A DNA stretch of 64,000 bases from Fallopia convolvulus (taxonomy: Eukaryota > Streptophyta > Magnoliopsida > Caryophyllales > Polygonaceae), in NCBI GenBank assembly GCA_964016875.1, contig OZ024718.1, positions 5,771,001-5,835,000 on the forward strand. Reading direction: 5' to 3'. Within the stretch, counting starts at the first letter, position 1. The number at the start of each line of letters is the position of its first letter. The translations under genes and the position numbers were made by a program. The notes below the pieces were generated by a model that did no database searches, was not told the DNA's origin, and worked only from the letters and a program-made list of their open reading frames with translations. This document shows, piece after piece, positions 11,670 through 21,635 of this stretch.

Positions 11670-11847
11670 TTCGCTTAGGGCCTTAGTGAATGGGATAGAA
11701 ATATTTATGCCCTGGAGAATCTTTACGAAACGCTTGAACTTACTCTCAGTAGAGTCCTTTTATTTCTTAGTAGGAAAAGGAAGAGATTTCACCACTCTCG
11801 GAATCAAATCGGGCTCGAGAGGTGATGCTACCGGGTCGACATTAGGG

Positions 11848-12022
11848 TCGTTTGGTGCATTCGGAGGATCGTTACCAACCCTAGTAGGGTCGTTAACGAG
11901 CCTAGGATTGAGAGAGGAGCTCGGAATAGGAAACTTACCTGGACTGGGGTCGTTAACGACCCTGGGAGCATCGTTACCAAGGTGTTCTGGTTCGGTAACG
12001 ACCCTCTCTGGTTCGTTATCGA
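11848..12022. repeat. 21-bp palindrome array at the gag-protease junction
   Basis: Units start at 11848, 11869 and 11890, then at 11950, 11971, 11992 and 12013, with exact 21-bp steps inside each block. Those at 11890 and 11950 are perfect TCGTTAACGA; the others are variants such as TCGTTACCAA, TCGGTAACGA and TCGTTATCGA. The array lies just downstream of the gag stop. Confidence 0.8.
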
Positions 12023-12023
12023 G

Positions 12024-13565
12024 CTAAGTCGTGGCTTCTTTATCAGTTGAGGGGCTCTTCTCTTTAGCCTGGACACGCTCCAGTAGTGTCTTTCTGCTCC
12101 TAAGGTGCACCGCTGCTATTTGTCCTTTCGGGTTCTCCTCGGGTCGGCCTGGGAGTTGCCCTTGTGGCCTTGGAATCTGTGCGGCAAGGTTCCCTAGTTG
12201 GGAGTCGACATTCTTCTTCCACACATCGAACTCTCCCCATCTTTTTAGTTGGCTATTTAGGTTGGCTTGAACTCCGTTAATGCCTTCCTGTAACCCTTGT
12301 ACCCATGATGGTGGCTCTTGATAGCCTGGAGGTCGATACGGTGCAGGTCGTCTATCCGGAGAAGGCGCTGCATAGTTTGAATTCTGGTTTTGGTTGCCCC
12401 ATGTTGGATAATTGTTTGACCTGTCAAAATTACTAGGCTGGTTCCTGTATGGGCCTCTCATATAGTTCACTTCAGCATATGTCTCAGCGGCTCTTACCTG
12501 CTCTATGTTAGTGCAAGCAGAAGTAATATGGGCAGAAGAGCCACATTCTTGACAAGATTGAGAGGATTTCAGAAAACTTACCTGCTTCTTCAGGCGGTTG
12601 ACCTCGTCTTGCAGAAATTGATTTTTGACATCGGGGTCAACATCTTCCTTGTTAGGCACGTAGAGACACCTCTGGGGCTGGGGTGATTGCTGGGTACCAT
12701 ACATAGCATCATAGTTAGAAAGCTTGTCCAACAATTCCCATGCAGCTGTGGGATCCATCTCTATAAAACCGCACGCTGTATGCGTGTTGATGCGGTTCTT
12801 CGTCTCTGCATTAATACCCTGGAAAAATATTTCTTGGAGAAAATATAAAGGTTGCCCATGGGTAGGGCACTATCTAAGCATTTCTTTTAACCTTTCCCAA
12901 GTCTCTACAAAGGTCTCGTTAGACAGCTGGTGATAGGAGGTGATGCGTTTTCTCAACTTCGTTGTCTTGGCAGGAGGGAAAAACTTTGTAAGAAATTGAT
13001 CATACAAAGTCTTTCAAGTCCTGATAGACTTAGGAGGTAAGCTCTCCAACCAGCTCAGGGCCTTTCCAGTAAGAGACCACCTAAAAGCTTTTAACATAAC
13101 ATATTCAAGTGAGACACCTTCAGCAGCTATAGTGTCACTTAAATCAAGAAAGTTTCTAATATGTTCCATAGGGCACTCAGTAGGCTTCCCTTTAAACTGA
13201 GCCCTTTTGATCAAAGATATAAATTGAGACTTAATCTCAGAAGTCTTCTCTATCTCCGGAAGCACAATTGGAGACTCCCGCACCCTTAGTTTTGCATGCA
13301 TATATTGCTTGGCATTCCTCAGATAGGCATTCAGCTCTTCCTGTAAACGAGCGTTGTTCACTCATTGACGTTCAGCCTCGATAGCAACGGCGTCTCGATC
13401 AACTTGTAACGCCTCCATTTGCTGTTGGAGTGCTTCCATCTGTCGAGCCATCTCTTCAGGTGTAGCCATGTCTCGCGTTTCTCTTCGTCTACGGTGCAAG
13501 GTGCGCTCAAGTTCGGAATAATAACCAGTGCTGTCAAATTCGAGCTTGCGACGTCCTGCTGGCAT
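12024..13565 (-). pseudogene. Gag of element B, several nonsense codons
   Basis: The frame starts at 13565 (MPAGRRKLEF). It shows a glutamine-rich heptad segment, then the retrotransposon gag domain (YVMLKAFRWSL, ALSWLESLP, then after a stop the conserved FFP, WERLKEML and CPTHG elements), and a zinc knuckle CQECGSSAHITSAC of the CX2CX4HX4C type in the 12758-12024 part. Nonsense codons break it near 13359, 13014 and 12870. Gag would form the cytoplasmic particle and bind the element RNA. The C-terminal part ends at 12024, inside the palindrome array. Confidence 0.85.
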
Positions 13566-13660
13566 ACGCTGAGAAAATAGACACAGAAAACAAAACTAAA
13601 AACACAAACGGGGCCGGGCTATTCCCAGACCCATAGATAAACAAACAAACACTGTTGCTT

Positions 13661-13677
13661 CTCCGGCAACGACGCCA
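13661..13677 (-). other. Primer binding site of element B
   Basis: Minus-strand TGGCGTCGTTGCCGGAG lies three bases inside the 5' LTR. It closely matches the tRNA-Asp-complementary site usual in Athila elements (TGGCGCCGTTGCCGGGGA). This fixes the inner LTR edge at 13681. Confidence 0.85.
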
Positions 13678-13680
13678 ATT

Positions 13681-15159
13681 TGTTGAGAGGGATATTTAAC
13701 TTGACAACAAATAAATTTATAGTCAAGACCCCGCTGAGTATAGCAAAGTCAGGATCGTTCCACGGGAAGCACGATTGTTCGTCTATCAACTACTAAAAAT
13801 AAGAAAAACAAGCAAAACAGGCAGAAACACACACGACCAACCTCGTTAACGACCTTGTCAGGGTCGTTAACGAACCTGGGTAAAATACGAACACAAAATA
13901 ACGAACAATCTAAAACGCAGGTTCGGTACTGAGGCAATGGAACTCGATAACGAATATAACGAAAGCAAACAAACTAACTCAATAAAGATAAAAAGATCTA
14001 GGACAAGGGTTACCACAACATAGCCATGCATATAAACTCATAAGAAGATAAAGATCATGCCTTTAAAAAGATAAATTCATCAACTTTCGCTGATTAGAAA
14101 GCAAACCGATCAATTCTCATAAATCAATTCACTCAATCACTTGTTTTGGATCCAAAGCTCGAAACTTTCGTAATCGAACAATATCAACCTTCAAGTCAAC
14201 AACTTTCTCTTTCGATTAAATTGAGAACTCAAATTACCTTGACTATCGTCTAAGCATAAACACAACAAGCAATCTCAAATAGATAATAGACATTCAAAGC
14301 ATCAACTCACTCATCAAACATGCATAACTATGTCGGGTTTCAACCCCGACCCTAGATAAGAAAACTACTCACTACTCATGATAATAAAGCAGACAACTTC
14401 AATAAGAGAAAACATTGAAAATAAACTAAAACTTACTTGAAATTAATAAGAGAATATCGTCTTACAATATCCTGTAGAAACCGAAAACACAAAACAACAT
14501 CGATGAGAAATTTCGACTAACGATCCTAATTCTCTCTCTCGATCGAACCTCCTCGTTATCTTCTCTTCGCCTTCTCGTCCATCGAAATATCAGTTCTCCA
14601 ATAATATCGTCCACCCCTTTCTAGGCTTAGAATAAGGGTATTTATACCAAGAAACTATCTACTAAAAAGCCTAAAAGATAAAAACTTACTCTACTAAAGA
14701 TAACAAGATAAAAGATATAAGATATAACAACCCTAAAATCAGTTTAAACCCTACCGACACGGAGCCATCATTAACGATCCCGCACAGGGTCGGTAGGAAT
14801 CACAAAATCCCCTCGAAAAATTCTATCTCTAAGCCTCGTTAATGACCTTCACAGGATTGTTAACGAGCCTGGGTTTTGGCTTTTCTTCTACTTCTTCTCA
14901 ACTTAAAACTTGGATTTTTACTTCACTCTTCCTATGCAATATTCCTCTTTATCTTCATGTCTTTCATTCTCCACCACACCACTCCAGTTCAGCTCAAAAA
15001 GCGCTCCTTTCCTACTCAAAATCCTACAAAAAGACACAAAACTAGACTAAAAATATGCAAACTCATCAAAAAGCACACAAAACTATCTCTAAAAACTACT
15101 AAAACTAAAATAAACAAACTAAGAAATATACTCAAAACTAGACTAAAACATGAACATCA
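13681..15159 (-). repeat. 5' LTR of element B
   Basis: Partner of 4784-6261, of almost equal length (1479 and 1478 bp). TATAAATA on the minus strand lies at 14639-14646. Palindrome pairs at 13843/13864 and, degenerate, 14836/14857. Many point differences from the other LTR are visible by eye, so the insertion is not recent. Confidence 0.88.
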
Positions 15160-15305
15160 CTTTTATATTGGCCAGAAAAGAGAGAAAGGGATAATGTAAA
15201 ATATCTAAGCCACATGACTTTTACAAGTCACACACCAGCTAGGCATACACATAAGCAAGGGTCAAAGTCAACAAAATGTAAATATGCCTATTCCAACACC
15301 CCCCT

Positions 15306-15660
15306 TCAAGATGGGGGATGGTCTTGCATCCCCATCTTGGGAAGAATGGACTCTAAATGTGATCCTGGGAGCGACTTGGTCCGGAAGCCTACAAGCTGCG
15401 CCTTGGCTGGTACATGTGACAAGGAAATCAGCCCTTCAAGCAATTTCTCTCTTGTAAAGTGGCAATCCAGCTCTATGTGTTTCGTACGTTCATGGAAAAC
15501 TGGATTGCGTGCTATGTAAATGGCTGCCTGGTTATCACACTTCACTGGAATGGGTGTGATGCCTTCTACTCCAAAAACATGGAAAAGTCTGCTTAGCCAG
15601 GAAAGTTCAGCACAAACTCATTTAATTGATTTGTACTATGCTTTTGCTGAAGAAAGTGAT
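15306..15660 (-). pseudogene. Ty1/copia RNase H C-terminal fragment
   Basis: The minus strand encodes the hallmark end of copia polyproteins: CDNQAAIYIARNPVFHERTKHI, then DCHFTREKL and the GLISL/HVP segment. Upstream (to about 15660) the sequence continues as a decayed SAEAEY-type block with stops, so it was dead before or after truncation. Nothing else of the parent element is adjacent. Confidence 0.85.
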
Positions 15661-17713
15661 ATGATAACGGTGATTTCGTCGTGCAAATCACGGCTATGCA
15701 AAAGAATCCAAACTAACTAAAAATTGTAGTCTTTAAAAAGTCCAGGTTGAATCCACGGGGAGGCAGATTTATCGTTTTGTGTGAGTTTCGTGTCAAACCA
15801 AGTAACAAAAGGGGTTTTGTATTGCAAAAGAATCTAAACAAGCAAGAACTAACAAATTAACAAGTTTGTGAATAAAAATATTTGGGAAGATAGCTTAGGC
15901 AAACAAATATCCACAATCGTATGACAAATTGATCATTGATTTCAATTTAGTATCTCACGCAATGGATTTTCCAATTCCTTTTCAATTCTAACTAACAGCA
16001 CAACTAAATACTATTAGTTCTAACTAATTAAACAACCATGAAACCATCAATGATTAAGTTTAATAGTAGCAATAAGGATAGAAATATAATAGGATACAAT
16101 TCTAGTATAAAACAACCAACTTTTACCCTAGAATGTAAATCAAATCTCTTCTACATAAGACTAGCACAACCAGATACTAGTACTATGCGGTTGCTACTTC
16201 AATCTAGAGATGCTCAACCAGTAATGAAACCCAAGGGAACCAAGGGACTAAAGTCGTTGTGCCAAGTCAAAGATAAAACCCTAGTTAACAACTTAGTATA
16301 GTTGATAAGTCGGGGTCGAACCAAGGGAATTCGTGCTCCTAAATTAATATTTTTACCAACCGAAAGTAATAACAGTATGGAGTTTGTGAATTAAGCTATA
16401 AAACTAAGTAAACAAAAACAAATATGAAAACAAGTTGAATTTCTTAATCAGATTATTAAAACGAATTCATCCGTACGGATCCACTTTGATAAGGTTGTTT
16501 GATCATTGATTTGCAATAAATTCCTTTTATTCTCTTGGTTAATTCCAAACCTAATCATGGATAATTGCAGGTCTACGAGCCAAGCAATACTTAATACTGA
16601 ATGAAACGATCAGTTCAATATTAGCATGAAACACAAGGATAATTTTGGATACATACAATTGTAATCACAGCGAGCTAATTAACAAAAGCATGCAAATACC
16701 TCTCTTTCTTAATGAATCTAGTCCTACGAGTCCTAGAACATCAAGTTTGCTACTAAGATCAAGTTTTACTACGAGAAAACTCAAATCTAGCAATAGAATA
16801 TAATCAAGTTCAATCAGGTGATCAGACTAAGAGAAATCAATCACATTCATAGGAATTCAAGCACAAGAGAGATAATTATCAACCAAGGAAATGAAATTAA
16901 ATACCAAATCTCACAAACTTACAAATCAAAGCTTCAAAGTATGAACGAACTTAGAAGGTTTAGTTCTCCATAAAAACTCAATAATCTCTAGGTTAAAACT
17001 AAAAGGAGGCTCCCCTTAAATTGCTTACGAACTAGGTCTTTTAAAGACTAAAACAACCGAATAAAAAATAAAAAAAATAAAAATATAATAAAACATAAAA
17101 TAAGGGAAAAACGATGGCGGCGCGGAACACCAGCAACCGCGAGCACGGTAGGAAACCGCGGGCGCGGCAACGACCGCTACACAGCCTCGCGGATATGGAC
17201 ATCACCACGGTCTCGGTAGGATCCTGCGCTCGCGGGTCTTCTTCCTTGCACTTCCTCGCAACCGCTGTGTAGCGGGTCTTCAGCTCAAACTTAGATTTTT
17301 GTCTTCAAACTCTTCTTCTGTAGGCATTACTGATTTTACAATTAAACGCTCTGATCTAGCCTAAAACACTCAGAAATCATATAAAAATACCTAATTATGT
17401 TGTATAAAATCCAGCGTATCAAGTAACACTCTAGATCTAGCAATAGATCCAATAACAACAAACCCTAGTTGATCAGGCTAGAAACTGTTGAAATAAATTA
17501 TAGAAATTCAAGCAAGAGAGAAAACTAAATCCAAACAATAGATAAGGAATTAGAAATCTCACAACTTTTATCAAAACAATGCTTCAATTGTCTGGCTTAG
17601 TTCTCCATAGAAATTATGAAAAACCTCAAAAGTCTAAAAGAGAGAATAATGATAACAGATGAGAGGTGCAACTCTCCTAACCCTAATATAATAAAGCTAG
17701 GTCTAGAAGTGAT
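15661..17713. repeat. Nested LTR sequences, outer copy split by an inner solo LTR
   Basis: The flanks of the inner LTR (15661-16302 and 17422-17713) look like the two halves of one older gypsy-type LTR. Both are AT-rich, non-coding and share the LTR-like phrase GAATCCACGGGGAGG near its start. No gene is credible in this stretch. Confidence 0.45.
16303..17421 (-). repeat. Probable solo LTR with GC-rich palindromic patch
   Basis: On the minus strand it runs TGATACGCTGG to ACTTATCA, about 1.1 kb with TG...CA ends. The short word AGTA lies close outside both ends (16295-16298 and 17422-17425), a possible partial target duplication. A patch at about 17110-17280 is strikingly GC-rich (repeated CCGCG and GCGGG words) in otherwise AT-rich sequence. 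Minus-strand GGTTCGACCCC lies near the LTR 3' end. Confidence 0.5.
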
Positions 17714-18004
17714 GTGATTCCATCTACTGAGTCATGGCCCCATGAGTTGAGTGAAGATTCCATCCCTAAAGACAAGCCCAATGTGCACGATAAAGGGGAG
17801 CCAATACTTGGACAAGCAACCAAAGACGATGTTCGAGGCGCTAAGAAGCCGAGTCAAGGAGCCATGCCCTATCTTGGGCGCATCACACGAGCCCTAGCTA
17901 AGTCTATACTAGACAAAATCAAGGAGGAGCTCATGGCTCATAAGTTTCCGATGGCTAATGACGGTGAAGGTTGGAGTTTTATTGTGCTTCACGGTTCTAA
18001 GTGA
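17714..18004 (+). pseudogene. Ty3/gypsy polyprotein C-terminal remnant
   Basis: A 96-codon frame containing GRITRALAKSILDKIKEEL, which resembles the G(P)ITRARAK-type tail that follows integrase in several plant Ty3/gypsy polyproteins. No domain is complete. The sequence after it (18005-18420) is LTR-like leader sequence without a gene. Confidence 0.5.
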
Positions 18005-18470
18005 CATTTCTACGGTTAAGGACACTTTATAAGTTTTCGGGATTTCGGGTTAATTTATGTAATTTCCTTAAGTGAGGGGGTTGATTTTGTAAGGCTTTGT
18101 GTTAGGTTTAAGGTCGGCCTCCTCCTCCTCATTTCTCTAGATTGGACGAAAATACTCTCTTGTTGCTTACTTTCCCTTGCAATTTCAATTCAAGTTCTTG
18201 TTCTTGTATTTCGTTCGTTCAATTCTCGTTGTTCAAGTTGTTGGTGAGTAATATCCGACAATTTGGGCATCTTAGTTTGTTTGAGAGCTTGGTGAGTCAT
18301 ATCCAAGTTGTCAATCATCCATATCCCCTTGTTCTCCCCATTTCGATCCATCATCCATCTCGGTGGTTTCTACACTCCCTCAGTAAAATCGACATATCTT
18401 TCAATCCACTCATCATCTAGGTCTGAAATTTTGAGGGATTAAACTAGACTCAGAACTTCTTGAATTAGAA
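18005..18470 (+). other. LTR-like non-coding remnant
   Basis: Non-coding, pyrimidine-rich sequence following the gypsy remnant. It is probably part of its 3' LTR. Boundaries are not determinable. Confidence 0.35.
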
Positions 18471-19142
18471 ACACTCAATTTCGAGTTATGACGAGGAAGA
18501 TCCATCTAGTTGAAGACGGGTCAATTGTGTGGTGTTTGTTGTCGGAATTCCCTGGATTCTCGTGGCGATCTCTTTGCACCATCATCCCCTCCATCGATCC
18601 GGACATCAAAAAGTATCTCCAAAAATACATAAATCTCGGAATAAAACTGATAAAGATGGGACCAATCAAAATAGAACACATGGCGCATAAAGGATCTCGC
18701 GACTGTCAGGGGCGGCGGGCGCCACCAGGAACTCGGTTCAGAATTCAGGTGACACTTCGGGGGCTGTTTTGACTCTCTTTGAGTTGGAATTTGGACTCGG
18801 AGTAAAAATATGAATTGTAGATCTTTGAATTAGATTTCCAATGATAATAAATTCAACTTCATCAGACTACTATAGCTCCCGAATGAACCCTTATAACACA
18901 GAGGTATCGAATCAACAACTCTAATGGATGGCCCGAATTCAAGAGTTCTTTCCCGGGTTTCCATTCCTTTCACACTTGTTCACTTTAAGACCTGTAAAAC
19001 AAAATAGAACAAGTGCAAAAACCCAACCCAAGAAATGGGTAAAAAAAATGGAAAGACTAAAGAAACTAACGAAAACTACATAAAAACAACGCAAAAGAAA
19101 TGAAAACATGCATCCTAAACACTACCTATATGCAAGCTATCA
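18471..19142 (-). repeat. Partial LTR related to the solo LTR at 61528
   Basis: The right edge is firm: minus-strand TGATAGCTTGC starts at 19142, directly after a polypurine tract (19147-19160). The minus strand from there matches the solo LTR at 61528-63069: same opening (TGATAG, GCATATAGG) and a shared segment around 18740-18880 versus 61870-61985. The left part diverges, and the left boundary is a guess. Confidence 0.55.
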
Positions 19143-19965
19143 AATTTCCCCATGCTTAAACCTTGCTTGTCCTCAAGTAAGACATAGAATCAAGTCACAC
19201 CACAACATTGCAATCCATGCATTCATCTCATAATCCATAGAGCAAGTCAACATATAACTATAACTTGATCAAGACGTCCTTGCATGCAATTGACTAAAGC
19301 AAAGAGCATAAACAATTCATCCATTCTAGACCTCACCAAGGTAATGTGTTTGCACTCTCACTCAAGTGTTTAAGGATATGTGTTTCACTCAAAATCAACA
19401 ATGAAAAACTAGACTACCATAGGCTTGCATCAGCGTCCTAATTCTCCACCGCTATGGACCAAACACATAACAAAAATCATGAGGTCTTTTCAAGGGTTGT
19501 AATGGGGCCAAAGAAAAGGCAAATTGGAAGGGATCATATTTGGTCTTGTGGTGCTAAATCCGGGACTAGAACTAATCCTAAAACCCAAACATCACACTTT
19601 TTCTTTTTCTTACTTCCAACTCTTCTTACAACTCCATACATTCATTTAAGCTCTTTTTCTTCTTTTGTAACACTTTTGCCTCTTTTTCAACTCTTTTCTC
19701 TCAACAATTATGAAGACTACTTTCTTTGAAGCTCATTTTTTCTTTCTTTTTTCTTTCAACATACTTTTTATCTTTATTTTTTTCAACTTTCACACTAGAG
19801 TTGTCTTTCCTTCTACCTTTCCATCACACTTCCCCCATACTTATTCACAACCACACAAACAAATCCACCTAAAGTCCTAAATCCCGGATGGGTCAAGCTT
19901 ATATAGGCTAGGAATTATTATTGTAGAGCTATTAAAATAGGCTTTAAGGCTAAAAAGAAATGGGG
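19143..19965 (-). other. 3' internal remnant of an Athila-like element
   Basis: Lies inside the LTR at 18471-19142. It has a polypurine tract at 19147-19160 and a second purine motif (minus-strand TAAGTATGGGGGAAG) near 19836-19850, about 690 bp apart. No coding sequence. It is interrupted at 19966 by another LTR. Confidence 0.5.
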
Positions 19966-20805
19966 TGTCAAAACATGAATCTTGCCAAGGTAGTGATGAT
20001 GTCCAAAACGGTAAAATAAGAAGTGGGCCCGGAACGCAAGAAATGACCACAACTGACGCGGCTCCCAAGGAGGATTCTGGGGCCCACAACCGTGCCCATC
20101 ATTTAATTAAACAAAATTCCTACCCCCGCGAGGCCCTCCGAAACCTCGGACCACTCAGCGAGGTCATATAACCTCGTAACCGACTCTACTGACACACCCG
20201 CCCACCAGGACCACTCAGCTAACGCCGCTTCCCCAAGCCAATCACCGGCTGCCTCGCCTCCGGACCAATCAAAAGCCCTGATATCGGGCGTCCCACATCG
20301 GACAATGATAAGAACTCGACTCCCCAATCCTCTATAAATAGAGGAGAACCTCGTAGAAAGAAGGGGTCGAAAAACATCTTGAACTCAAGAACTATCTTGC
20401 TCGTTGAAGATCGACGTGATTGAAACATCGTCAAAAGACCTCGCTATAGACAAGTGAAGTCCACAAAAAGACTTCAAGTCACATAGAGCTCTCGTCCACA
20501 CCAAAGACCTCGCTACACAAACTCGCAAGCCATCTTCACCACACTATCGGCCCAGCCTCGCGTCAAGATCAATCAAGCGACATCGAGGAGGTGGAATCAT
20601 TTAGTAATTAGGAGATCTCGGACATTGTTAGACCGAGACCTCGAAAACCTCGCAGAAAGTCTAGGTGTGAATCTCGTTTATTTGTAGGCCTTGTTGGCTT
20701 GTAACCTCATTGTAAAGAAATCATAAATAAAGAGCAAGCGTTTGCACAATCGAATATAATAATCTCGTCTCTTGTCTTTTAGCGAGCGGTTTATTTCGGG
20801 TTTCA
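19966..20805 (+). repeat. 5' LTR of a gypsy-type or non-autonomous element
   Basis: TGTCAAAACATG to GGTTTCA, 840 bp with TG...CA ends, followed four bases later by a primer site. A TATA box sits in a near-palindrome, CCTCTATAAATAGAGG (20328-20343). CCTCG/CGAGG words recur in the first half. No 3' LTR partner was found in the window, so the element is truncated. Confidence 0.7.
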
Positions 20806-20809
20806 TCAC

Positions 20810-20825
20810 TGGCGCCGTCTGTGGG
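20810..20825 (+). other. Primer binding site
   Basis: TGGCGCCGTCTGTGGG is the primer site word common after 5' LTRs of plant Ty3/gypsy and related non-autonomous elements. It fixes the LTR end at 20805. Confidence 0.8.
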
Positions 20826-20840
20826 TTTCGTGTTTAATTC

Positions 20841-21420
20841 CACCCCTCGCTTCCCGCTTGGGGTTGGAGAACCTCGTGTTTAAAGTCCACCCCTCGCTTC
20901 CCACTTGGGGTTGGAGAATCTCGTGTTTGATTTCACCCCTCGCTTCCCGCTTGGGGTTGGAGAACCTCGTGTTTAAAGTCCACCCCTCGCTTCCCGCTTG
21001 GGGTTGGAGAACCTCGTGTTTAAAGTCCACCCCTCGCTTCCCGCTTGGGGTTGGAGAACCTCATGTTTAAAGTCCACCCCGCGCTTCCTGCTTGGGGTTG
21101 GAGAATCTCGTGTTTAATTCCACCCCTCGCTTCCCGCTTGGGGTTGGAGAACCTCGTGTTTAATTCCACCCCTCGCTTCCCGCTTGGGGTTGGAGAATCT
21201 CGTGCTAAAGTCTACCCCTTGCTTCCCGCTTGGGGTTGGAGAATCTCGTGTTTAAGTCCACCCCTCGCTTCCCACTTGGGGTTGGAGAACCTCGTGTTTA
21301 ATTCCACTCCTCGCTTCCCGCTTGGGGTTGGAGAATCTCGTGTTTAAGTCCACCCCTCGCTTCCCGCTTGGGGTTGGAGAACCTCGTGTTTAAGTCCATC
21401 CCTCACTTCCCGCTTGGGGA
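20841..21420 (+). repeat. 46-47 bp minisatellite, about 13 units
   Basis: Units start at 20841, 20888, 20934, 20981, 21028, 21075, 21121, 21167, 21213, 21259, 21305, 21351 and 21397; the last is incomplete. Each contains CGCTTCCCGCTTGGGG then TTGGAGAACCTCGTGTTTAA. Unit-to-unit differences are few. The array starts 15 bp after the primer site and ends where a copia gag fragment begins. ORFs on both strands here are repeat artefacts. Confidence 0.95.
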
Positions 21421-21597
21421 AGCGATGGATGCTTCGCTCCCACCTATCATACCGGGCGTCAGTTTTGGGAGGCTTCGCTAAGCTCCCGTTGATGAAGCTG
21501 ACCTTATTCGCCTTCGAGAGGGCGATGTAGATTGAAATCTTCCATTCCCCGAAATTCGAGCCGTCAAACACTTGAAAGTTGCTGGTTTGAATATTTG
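21419..21597 (-). pseudogene. Ty1/copia gag N-terminal fragment
   Basis: The minus strand encodes FDGSNFGEWKISIYIALS, then INGSL and YDRWER, the characteristic N terminus of copia Gag (the N-Y-x-x-W and W-x-R blocks). About 60 residues remain. It is cut by the minisatellite on the left. Confidence 0.8.
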
Positions 21598-21635
21598 GGT
21601 AAGTGAATCACATTTATATATAGTATAGTGTCTAT

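Larger units (their letters stand above)
4784..15159 (-). mobile_element. Athila-type Ty3/gypsy element lacking pol (element B)
   Basis: Two matching terminal repeats in the same orientation (4784-6261 and 13681-15159) enclose, on the minus strand: a tRNA-Asp-type primer site, gag, a retropepsin-like protease, a spacer, an env-like ORF, and a 3' non-coding region ending in a polypurine tract. No reverse transcriptase, RNase H or integrase sequence is present. The protease frame ends at 10680 and within about 60 bp is followed by the phrase (reverse complement of about 10620-10668) that, as I recall, follows integrase in Athila elements. The internal gap therefore looks like a clean loss of pol. 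The flanking pentamers (GTTCT before 4784, CTTTT after 15159) do not match, so no target duplication is visible. All coding parts contain nonsense codons. It could only move using enzymes from a relative. Confidence 0.88.

Noticed and set aside
4779..15164. Target-site duplication of element B
   Set aside because: GTTCT and CTTTT do not match. Ends are instead fixed by the LTR pair, primer site and polypurine tract.
20806..21571. Several ORFs on both strands and a CRISPR-like repeat-spacer appearance
   Set aside because: The 46-47 bp units are contiguous tandem repeats without unique spacers, in a plant genome. The ORFs are repeat translations.
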